NCBI GenBank assembly: GCA_036506275.1
Contig: DASXSB010000047.1
Coordinates: 1-24,047 of the forward strand
Reading direction: 5' to 3'
From: DASXSB01 sp036506275
GTDB taxonomy: Bacteria; Methylomirabilota; Methylomirabilia; Rokubacteriales; CSP1-6
DNA: 24,047 nt
Shown here: positions 14,800-21,423 of the stretch, in pieces
Numbering within the stretch: position 1 is the stretch's first letter
Layout: every line of letters starts with the position of its first letter
Translations under genes and position numbers: made by a program
Notes under the pieces: model-generated
Database searches by the model: none
What the model was told of the DNA's origin: nothing
What the model saw: the letters and a program-made list of their open reading frames with translations, nothing else

Positions 14800-15939
14800 T
14801 CAGGAGCCGAGGAGTCCGATCGGCATGTCCTCGCGCGTCGGCGTGGCGGCCGCCGCCGGCGCGCTCTGCTTCGTCGCGCTGTCCTTCTGGAGAACCGGCA
14901 TGACTTCCCGCGCGAAGAGCCGCATGTTCGCTTCCGCGATGTCGTACGGCATCCCGGCGTAGGAGAAGACGCCGATGTAATGGCTGTTGCCGGTGCGGGC
15001 GTGGATGTCCTGGATCTTCGCGTAGCACTGCTCGGGCGTGCCCCACACTTGAAGACCCATGAAATAGTCGATGACCTTGTCCGTCCCGTACTGGGCGATC
15101 TTCTCCGCCATCTTGCCGTAGTACTCGTAGCCCTTCGTCTTGGCGAGATGATCGCCCGCGAACTGATAGTGGTCGAGGACGGTCTGGTAGTAGCCGCCGA
15201 TGTACCGGCGCGCCATGTCTTCGGCGCGAGCGGCGCTCTCGTCGCAGAACGTCCACCCCGCCGAGATCGGCGGCGGCGCCTCCACGCCGTTGACGGTGCG
15301 GTAGATCGTGCGGTAGGCGTCGAGCTCCTTGGCCACCTCGTGCCACGGCTTCTGGGGAATGATCAAGATCCCGACGCCGAGCTCGGCCATGATGCGCGAG
15401 GATTCCGGCGACACCGCCGCCGCGTACGTCCGCCCGCGGAACGACTTGAAGGGGGCGGGGCGGATGTCGGCGCGCGGCTGCGTGACGAGACTTCCCGCGT
15501 GCTCGCAGTAGCCCTGCTCGAGCCCGCGCAGGAGCGTCTGCGCACACTCGACGAAGCGCGGCCGCGACTCGTCCATCGACAATCGGAAGCCGTCGAACTC
15601 GACCTTGGCGGCGCCGCGCCCGAGGCCCAGGATGAGCCGGCCGCCCGACATGTTGTCGAGCATCGACACCTGCTCGGCCACGCGGAGAGGGTCGTGCCAG
15701 GGGAGGACGACCACCATGGAGCCCAGCGCCGCCCGCGTGGTCCGCCCCGCCATGTAGGTGAGGAACTGGATCACATCGGGGCACATCGTGTAGTCGGTGA
15801 AGTGATGCTCGACGCCCCACACGGATTCGAAGCCGAGGGGCTCGGCGAGATCGGCCAGGCGCAGCTCGTTCCGGTAAACGTCGTGGTCGCTGCGCTCGCG
15901 GTAGGGATTCTGGAAGACGGTCGCCATCCCGACGTGCAT
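14800..15939 (-). CDS. LLM class flavin-dependent oxidoreductase (second copy, different subgroup)
   Basis: A 379-residue luciferase-like enzyme. It has LGFESVWGVEHHFTDYTMCPD near the N-terminus, VAEQVSMLDNMSGGRLILGLGRG in the middle, and WGTPEQCYAKIQDI late. The start at ATG 15939 is chosen because GGGAGG stands seven bases upstream; an in-frame start 54 bases further up lacks a ribosome site and adds unconserved residues. It is clearly a different subgroup from the other LLM enzyme in the window. It is the first gene of the block that continues with the amidohydrolase and the membrane hydrolase. A flavin-dependent oxidation that prepares a substrate for amide hydrolysis would fit; this is inference. 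It is divergent from the substrate-binding protein gene across 15940-16129, where I see no strong promoter. Confidence 0.92.
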   Translation of the reverse strand: MHVGMATVFQNPYRERSDHDVYRNELRLADLAEPLGFESVWGVEHHFTDYTMCPDVIQFLTYMAGRTTRAALGSMVVVLPWHDPLRVAEQVSMLDNMSGGRLILGLGRGAAKVEFDGFRLSMDESRPRFVECAQTLLRGLEQGYCEHAGSLVTQPRADIRPAPFKSFRGRTYAAAVSPESSRIMAELGVGILIIPQKPWHEVAKELDAYRTIYRTVNGVEAPPPISAGWTFCDESAARAEDMARRYIGGYYQTVLDHYQFAGDHLAKTKGYEYYGKMAEKIAQYGTDKVIDYFMGLQVWGTPEQCYAKIQDIHARTGNSHYIGVFSYAGMPYDIAEANMRLFAREVMPVLQKDSATKQSAPAAAATPTREDMPIGLLGS

Positions 15940-16129
15940 GCTCGGCCTCCCGGCGGCACGGCTGACCGCGCCGGCCTCGACAGGGTAGCGCATCTGACGC
16001 TGCCGTGCGACCTGGGCGAGGTCCCGCCGTCACGGCCCGCAACGCCTTCCATTTGCACTGGATCCGCGACTGACGGAAGATCGCGGCGGTTCGAGCCAAC
16101 CCACGAAGCGCCGACCAGAGGTCATGCCG

Positions 16130-17122
16130 ATGAAGACGAAAAGGATGAGTCTGCGGGTGGTGGCAGTGCTTGTGCTCGCCGTAACCCTGCTCGCCATACC
16201 CACCTTGCTCCAGGCGCAAAAGGCGGCCCGGATAGCCCGCGTCGGCTGGCTCGAGGTCTGTGGCCCCGGTCCGCGGCGCCCCCACTTCGATATTTTCCGG
16301 GCTCGCCTTGCGGAACACGGCTATGTCGAGGGGAAGAACGTCGTCTTCGAGCAGCGATTCGCAGATTGCCGATACGACCGGATGCCGGGGTTGGCCGCGG
16401 ACCTCGTGCAGGCTCCCGTCGACGTTCTGTTCACCATGGGCACGAGGGCGTCGCGAATCGTCGCCGGAACCGTGAAGACCACGCCGCTCGTCGTCTACTC
16501 CTGCGATCCCTTCGAGCACGTCACGCGCCTCGCTCGGCCCGGCGGAAATCTGACGGGCGTTACGTGCATGACGACCGAGCTCAGCCCGAAGCGCCTCGAG
16601 CTCCTCAAGGAGGCGGTGCCCAACGCCTCGCGGGTGATGTTTCTTCATGACCCTGAAGCTGCTCCCATGGCGTTGAAGATGACCGATGAGGCGGCGCCGC
16701 GCCTGGGCGTCAGATTGCAAGCGGCTCCGGTCGGAGCCGCCGACGAGCTGCTCCCAGAGCTCGCGACGATCGCGAAGGAGCGTCCCGACGCGTTGTTCGT
16801 GTATCCCGACGTCGTTCTCAGCTCGTACCCTCGGCCTCAGCAGCTCGCCGACTTCGCTCTCAAGGCGCACTTGCCCACGATGCATGCGTTTCGTTTTTTC
16901 GTGGACGCCGGCGGTCTCATGTCGTACGGCGCGACCCAATCCGAGATCTACACGATGGCGGCCGAGCAGGTGGCAAAGATCCTGGATGGCGCGCGGCCGA
17001 GCGATTTGCCGCTGCGCCAAGCGACACGCTTCGAGCTGGTCATCAACAACAAGACCGCGAAGGCGCTCGGGCTCACCATCCCACCGTCGTTGCTGCTGCG
17101 GGCGGACCACGTGATCGAATAG
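16130..17122 (+). CDS. ABC transporter substrate-binding protein (ABC_sub_bind / TrpX family)
   Basis: A 330-residue periplasmic binding protein. The signal peptide is KTKRMSLRVVAVLVLAVTLL, with likely cleavage after LLQAQ. The mature chain has RIARVGWLEV, FRARLAEHGYVEGKNVVFEQ and RYDRMPGLAADLV, and ends with LVINNKTAKALGLTIPPSLL, which is diagnostic of the ABC_sub_bind (DUF534) family. The ATG at 16130 is preferred over 16124 because AGAGG ending at 16121 has normal spacing only to the second ATG. No permease or ATPase gene lies nearby, so it is an orphan here. In several lineages such orphan proteins are greatly expanded. The ligand is unknown; amino-acid-like or aromatic compounds are known for relatives. 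An alpha-hydroxy-acid oxidase gene follows after 44 bases. Confidence 0.92.
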   Translation: MKTKRMSLRVVAVLVLAVTLLAIPTLLQAQKAARIARVGWLEVCGPGPRRPHFDIFRARLAEHGYVEGKNVVFEQRFADCRYDRMPGLAADLVQAPVDVLFTMGTRASRIVAGTVKTTPLVVYSCDPFEHVTRLARPGGNLTGVTCMTTELSPKRLELLKEAVPNASRVMFLHDPEAAPMALKMTDEAAPRLGVRLQAAPVGAADELLPELATIAKERPDALFVYPDVVLSSYPRPQQLADFALKAHLPTMHAFRFFVDAGGLMSYGATQSEIYTMAAEQVAKILDGARPSDLPLRQATRFELVINNKTAKALGLTIPPSLLLRADHVIE

Positions 17123-17166
17123 CGACACGGCCGGGCCGTGCTATAAGCGAGCGGGAGCGTGACACG

Positions 17167-18243
17167 ATGAGCCAGGAAGAGAAGTTCCTCACCCTGCACG
17201 AGATCGCGAAGGCCGCCCGCCAGAACCTCGCCCCCGGGCCCTGGGACTACCTGATCGGCGGCGCGGAGACGGAGACCACCCTCAAGCGCAACCGCCAGGC
17301 GCTGGACTCGCTCGCGTTGCGGCCGCGCGTGCTGCGTAACGTGGCGAAGATCGACTGCACGGCGACGCTGTTGGGTCGCGCCCTCCGCATTCCGGTCATG
17401 CTGGCGCCCATCGGCTCCATCGAAAGCTTTGCCGACGGCGGCGGCGCCACCGCCGCCCGCGCTTCCGCCGAGTTCGGAGTCGCCCAGATGCTGAGCTCGG
17501 TGTGCAATCCGGGGCTGGAAGCGACGGCCGCCGCCGCCGACAATTTCCGGATCTTCCAGCTCTACGTGCGCGGCGACGACGCGTGGGTCGACGATCACGT
17601 CACCCGCGCGATCGACCACGGCTACGCCGCCTTCTGTCTCACCGTCGACACCGCCGTCTACAGCCGGCGCGAGCGTGATCTCGCCAAGCGGTTCGTCAAG
17701 CCCTGGCGCGTGCGCGCCACCGGCTTGGATTACCAGGCCGGGCTCACGTGGGATCACGTCAAGCGCTTCAAGGACCGGCACGCGGTGCCGCTGATCCTGA
17801 AAGGCATCGCGACCGCGGAGGACGCCGGGCTCGCCGTCGAGCACGGGGTGGACGTCGTTTACGTTTCCAATCACGGCGGGCGCCAGCTCGATCACGGTTG
17901 CGGAACGCTCGACGTGCTGCCCGAGATCGTGACCGCCGTCGGCGGCCGCGCGGCCGTGCTCGTCGACGGCGGCGTGCTCCGCGGCACCGACGTCGTGAAG
18001 GCGGTGGCGCTCGGCGCTCAGGCGGTCGGCATCGGCCGGCTCGCGTGCATGGGGCTCGCCGCCGCGGGCGCCGCCGGCCTCGTGCGCGCGCTCGAGCTGC
18101 TCGAGGACGAGATCAGGATTTGCCTCGGGCTCCTGGGCGCCGCCAGCTTCGCCGCCCTCGACGGCTCGTATCTGCGCGCGGCGCGTCCCGTCGGTCCCGC
18201 TCACGTGACGAGCGCGTTCCCGCTCCTCGACGAAGGCTACTGA
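17167..18243 (+). CDS. FMN-dependent alpha-hydroxy-acid oxidase / dehydrogenase
   Basis: A 358-residue enzyme of the lactate oxidase / glycolate oxidase / mandelate dehydrogenase family. It has WDYLIGGAETETTLKRNR (substrate Tyr), FQLYVRGD, LTVDTAVYSRRERD and the active-site SNHGGRQLDH. His236 is the catalytic base and Arg239 binds the carboxylate. FMN phosphate is held by VDGGVLRGTD and ALGAQAVGIGR. The segment after RQLD reads HGCGTLDVLPE instead of the common GAPATIDALPE, so this is not a standard lactate dehydrogenase. It oxidises a 2-hydroxy acid to the 2-oxo acid. GGGAG about nine bases upstream supports ATG 17167; a TATAAG at 17142-17147 may be a weak -10. It may be co-transcribed with the binding protein, which could import its substrate. 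Confidence 0.93.
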   Translation: MSQEEKFLTLHEIAKAARQNLAPGPWDYLIGGAETETTLKRNRQALDSLALRPRVLRNVAKIDCTATLLGRALRIPVMLAPIGSIESFADGGGATAARASAEFGVAQMLSSVCNPGLEATAAAADNFRIFQLYVRGDDAWVDDHVTRAIDHGYAAFCLTVDTAVYSRRERDLAKRFVKPWRVRATGLDYQAGLTWDHVKRFKDRHAVPLILKGIATAEDAGLAVEHGVDVVYVSNHGGRQLDHGCGTLDVLPEIVTAVGGRAAVLVDGGVLRGTDVVKAVALGAQAVGIGRLACMGLAAAGAAGLVRALELLEDEIRICLGLLGAASFAALDGSYLRAARPVGPAHVTSAFPLLDEGY

Positions 18244-18260
18244 GACGCGCGTGGCTCAGT
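18239..18260. terminator. Possible bidirectional terminator between convergent genes
   Basis: ACTGAG (18239-18244) and CTCAGT (18255-18260) form a 6-bp stem with a 10-base loop between the convergent stops of the hydroxy-acid oxidase and the propeller lipoprotein. Both TGA stop codons lie inside the arms, which partly explains the symmetry. No T tract follows on either strand, so support is weak. Confidence 0.3.
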
Positions 18261-21200
18261 GAACGGTGACCGCGGGTCGGGTCGCGGGCTGGCCCTGCAC
18301 GTCGCCCGTTTGTCGCTGGAGGATCCAGAAGCCGCTCCAACGCCCGTCGTTGTAGCGTGCGTGATGGATGCGGCCCGACCGATCCACCGTGACCAGCACC
18401 AGATCGTGATCGCCGAGCCTCGCGGCGCCGCCCATGATGAGTCCGGGCGTCCCGAGGGGCCGATATCCGCTCCAGTGCAATCCCGGATCGCCGATCGGTC
18501 TCACCGTCACATCTCCCGGCGAGGCAGGGAAACCGGGCCGGGAGGGCGCGGTGGGCCGTGACGCCGACGCGGGCGGGGACGAAGACGTGGGCGGCGGCGA
18601 AGACGCGGGTGGCGGAACCTCGCCCCAGTTCTCATAGAGCTGTCCATCCGTGCCGGGAACGACGACGAGGAGGCGATCGGCGCCGAACGCCGTGAGGCTC
18701 GGCACGTCCACGACGGTTCCGCCGAGGGCGATGAAGCTTCCGCGCGGCGTCCCCGGTGGCACGAACGGCCCCGTGAAGAGGGCCTCCGTCGGATAGATCC
18801 GGCGATGGAAGAGACCGAACGTGGCCTCTTCTACCACGATGACGTCCACCGTGCCGTCGCCCCCGCTCGCGGCCGCCAGCGGTCCGAACAGCACCGCGCT
18901 CAGCGCGCCCGTACCCGCGAGCGGCTGAGCCGCCGTCCACTGCGCGCCCGCGAAGCGCCAGTGATGGAGCCGCTGATCCTGTCCGATGGCGAGCAGCTCG
19001 AGCTGCCCGGCGCCGACGTTGACGAGAACGGGCGCCGAGATCACGGCCGGGCCCGGGATCTGGCGCGGCGATTCCCACGCACCGCGCCGGTAGCGCCAAT
19101 GATGCAGCGTGCGGTTCTGCGAGAGGCCGACGACCTCGATCTGCCCCACCCCGAAGCTCACCGCCGTCACCGGCGACGAGAAGCGAAGTCCGCTCGGCAC
19201 GGACAGTCCGACGTCGCGCGAGGGGAATCCGTTGATCCGGCGTAAGTGCCGGTGTCCTCCGCTCGTGCTCGGATAGAGGACGTCGACGATCCCGGGACCG
19301 GACGAGAGCACGACCGGCTCGAACGGAAACAGGACGCCGGTGCCGGAGACGCCTCGAAAGTCGGCGAGGCCGGCGTCGGCGAGGCGCGAGTGCCAGAGGT
19401 TGCCGTCGCGCCCGACCGCCGCCACCTCGAGCTGCCGTCCCCACACCGCGAGCGCGGGATCGCCGACGAACTCGGCGGTGCTCACCTGTTCGAGCCCGCG
19501 CCAGTGCACGGCCTTCCACGGGCTGTATCCGAAGCGGGCGCCGTCGTAGCTGTTGTAGACGACGCGCGCGCGCCCGGACGTCACCCCGTCCCGCATGAGC
19601 ACGTGAACTTCGCCCGGCCGCGTCGAGCCCGCCGCGATCGTGCCCGAGATGCGCCCGGACGCGAGCGTCCCGAAGAGGCGATCGCTGACTTCCTCCCATC
19701 CCTGCCACCCCGCCGCGATCGTGCGACCGTCCATGATTCCGACGGGCTCCGACGAGAAATGGTTGTGCCAGAGACGATCGTCCGCGGTCCGCCCCACCAG
19801 TTCCATGCGGCGATATCCCGAGCACGCCAGCGTGGGGCCGGCGGCGAGCCTTCCCCCGATCACGGTTTCGGGGTACATCGAGATTCCGCTGGTGGCGACG
19901 CGCGGCGTGAAGTTCACCGACTGCACGTCGAGCTGCCGCTGCGCGATGGTGCCGTCGGCGCGGACGTGGATCACGTCCACGCGCCCGTCGCTGCAGGCGG
20001 CCGCCGCCACCGGAAACGACGTGCCCTGGCTCGGGATCATGAACGACTGTCCCCACACGCCGGTTTCGAGATCGAACGCGGCCGCGAAGATGCGGTTCAG
20101 CGCGTCGCCATACAGAACTACGATCTTGTTACCGACGTGGAGCGCGATCGGATTGCGGAGCGGCGCCGCCGCCAGATTGCCGGGATTCGCGAGCATCGTC
20201 GGCGACGGCCACTGACCGTTGGTACGGCGGACGTGATGGAGACGACCGTCCACGCCCACCGCCACGATCTCGAGCTGACCGGGCGCGGTCGCCACCAGCG
20301 CCGGCTTCGCGGCCGCGAAGCGAGTCGCCGTCGCCGGCGTACGAAAGACGTTGCCCCACCGACCGCCGCGCCATCTCGCGTAGACGAGATCGCCGCCGCT
20401 GCCGACCGCCACCAGCTCGAGCTGGTCGCTTCCCGAAGCGACGAGAGCGGGATCGCCGCTCACGGTGACGCCAGCGCCGAGGGCAACGGCGACAGGCGCG
20501 CTCCAGACCGTGTTTCGCCGTCGCGCGTGGTAGAGGCCGCCATCGGAGCCGCGCATGACTGCGTCCGCGATCGGCTCCGCCACGTCCGGGCGCGGCCGAT
20601 ACGTCGCGTCCAGACGGGCGCCGCCCGCGGCGGACACGAGACCGAGGCCGACGATCGCGAAGTTGTCGTAGCTGAGGAGGCGCGCTTCGCGCACGGGCGA
20701 GGCGAGCTGCTGGGAGAGGATGGTGCTCAGCCCGGACTTCACGTCGTCCGAGGCATTACCGTCCACGGACACGATGCCGGGCCGGGGATCGACCGACAGC
20801 GTGATCAGCGCGTCGGCGGAAGAGGGAGGAGGCGTCCGGAGCGCTCCGCGCAGACGGTAGTCGTCGATGGTGACGTGAAGGCGATAGTGGCCGTCCGACA
20901 GGAGTCCGCTGACGCCCAGCGTCCCGAAGAGGTCGACGCGCGCGGTGAGATCGAACGACGCCGTCTGGGTGGCCGCATCGTAGGCGACGGTGGGCGGCGA
21001 GAGAATGCGCACGAGCACGCGCTCGAGCTGTTCCAGGCGCACGCGCCCGCCGCCCTGCTGGAGCAGGAAGTTGAGCCGCTCCGAGATCCAGACGTCGAGC
21101 TGCTCCTCGATCTGCGTGCTCAGCCGGTCGAGGCGGATCTGCCGGAAGCCCTGCTCGATGAAGAAGAGCTCCGGGATGGCGCGGAGCACGGTCAGGATGT

Positions 21201-21423
21201 TCGTGCTCCGGATGTGCGGGGCCGGGGTGGCGGTGTCGAATTCGATCTGGACGACCTGCCCCTGGAAGTGCCGGAGCATGTCGTTGGCGCTCGTCTCCGA
21301 CCGCAGATTGGCGAGGTAGGCCTTCATCTCGGATTCCGAGAGATAGAAGCCCGACGCGCAGCCGGTGGCGGTCAGCATGAACGCCGCCGCCGCCAGCGCG
21401 CGCGCGACGGTGCCGCCCGTCAC
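18256..21423 (-). CDS. Large predicted lipoprotein with an uncharacterised N-terminal domain and PLL-like beta-propeller repeats
   Basis: A protein of 1055 residues. The GTG at 21423 overlaps the upstream stop as GTGA and opens a signal peptide (ARALAAAAFMLTATGC) with Cys22 as the likely lipid site. Residues 25-280 form an unrecognised domain with VQIEFDTATP, FRQIRLDRLSTQIEEQL and TARVDLFGTLGVSG. From about 286 to 930 there are about twelve repeats with the form DG-x-L-x-H...G-x-W...P...GQLELVAVG (for example LHHWRYRRGAWESP). This is the pattern of PLL-type sugar-binding propellers and related WD-like lectins. A Pro/Ser linker spans about 932-971 and one more repeat (RSGRIHHARYNDGRWSG) ends the protein. 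It is probably displayed on the periplasmic or outer face. Ligand and function are unknown. It is the third gene of the operon. Confidence 0.85.
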   Translation of the reverse strand: MTGGTVARALAAAAFMLTATGCASGFYLSESEMKAYLANLRSETSANDMLRHFQGQVVQIEFDTATPAPHIRSTNILTVLRAIPELFFIEQGFRQIRLDRLSTQIEEQLDVWISERLNFLLQQGGGRVRLEQLERVLVRILSPPTVAYDAATQTASFDLTARVDLFGTLGVSGLLSDGHYRLHVTIDDYRLRGALRTPPPSSADALITLSVDPRPGIVSVDGNASDDVKSGLSTILSQQLASPVREARLLSYDNFAIVGLGLVSAAGGARLDATYRPRPDVAEPIADAVMRGSDGGLYHARRRNTVWSAPVAVALGAGVTVSGDPALVASGSDQLELVAVGSGGDLVYARWRGGRWGNVFRTPATATRFAAAKPALVATAPGQLEIVAVGVDGRLHHVRRTNGQWPSPTMLANPGNLAAAPLRNPIALHVGNKIVVLYGDALNRIFAAAFDLETGVWGQSFMIPSQGTSFPVAAAACSDGRVDVIHVRADGTIAQRQLDVQSVNFTPRVATSGISMYPETVIGGRLAAGPTLACSGYRRMELVGRTADDRLWHNHFSSEPVGIMDGRTIAAGWQGWEEVSDRLFGTLASGRISGTIAAGSTRPGEVHVLMRDGVTSGRARVVYNSYDGARFGYSPWKAVHWRGLEQVSTAEFVGDPALAVWGRQLEVAAVGRDGNLWHSRLADAGLADFRGVSGTGVLFPFEPVVLSSGPGIVDVLYPSTSGGHRHLRRINGFPSRDVGLSVPSGLRFSSPVTAVSFGVGQIEVVGLSQNRTLHHWRYRRGAWESPRQIPGPAVISAPVLVNVGAGQLELLAIGQDQRLHHWRFAGAQWTAAQPLAGTGALSAVLFGPLAAASGGDGTVDVIVVEEATFGLFHRRIYPTEALFTGPFVPPGTPRGSFIALGGTVVDVPSLTAFGADRLLVVVPGTDGQLYENWGEVPPPASSPPPTSSSPPASASRPTAPSRPGFPASPGDVTVRPIGDPGLHWSGYRPLGTPGLIMGGAARLGDHDLVLVTVDRSGRIHHARYNDGRWSGFWILQRQTGDVQGQPATRPAVTVH

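Noticed and set aside
12783..14903. A 706-residue plus-strand open frame
   Set aside because: It is antisense to the D-aminoacylase-like gene, whose metal motifs are intact. The opposite frame is Arg/His-rich with no recognisable motif.
16053..16081. Possible promoter before the binding-protein gene (TTGCAC at 16053-16058)
   Set aside because: The -10 at 17-base spacing reads GAAGAT, matching consensus at only three positions, so I do not list it.
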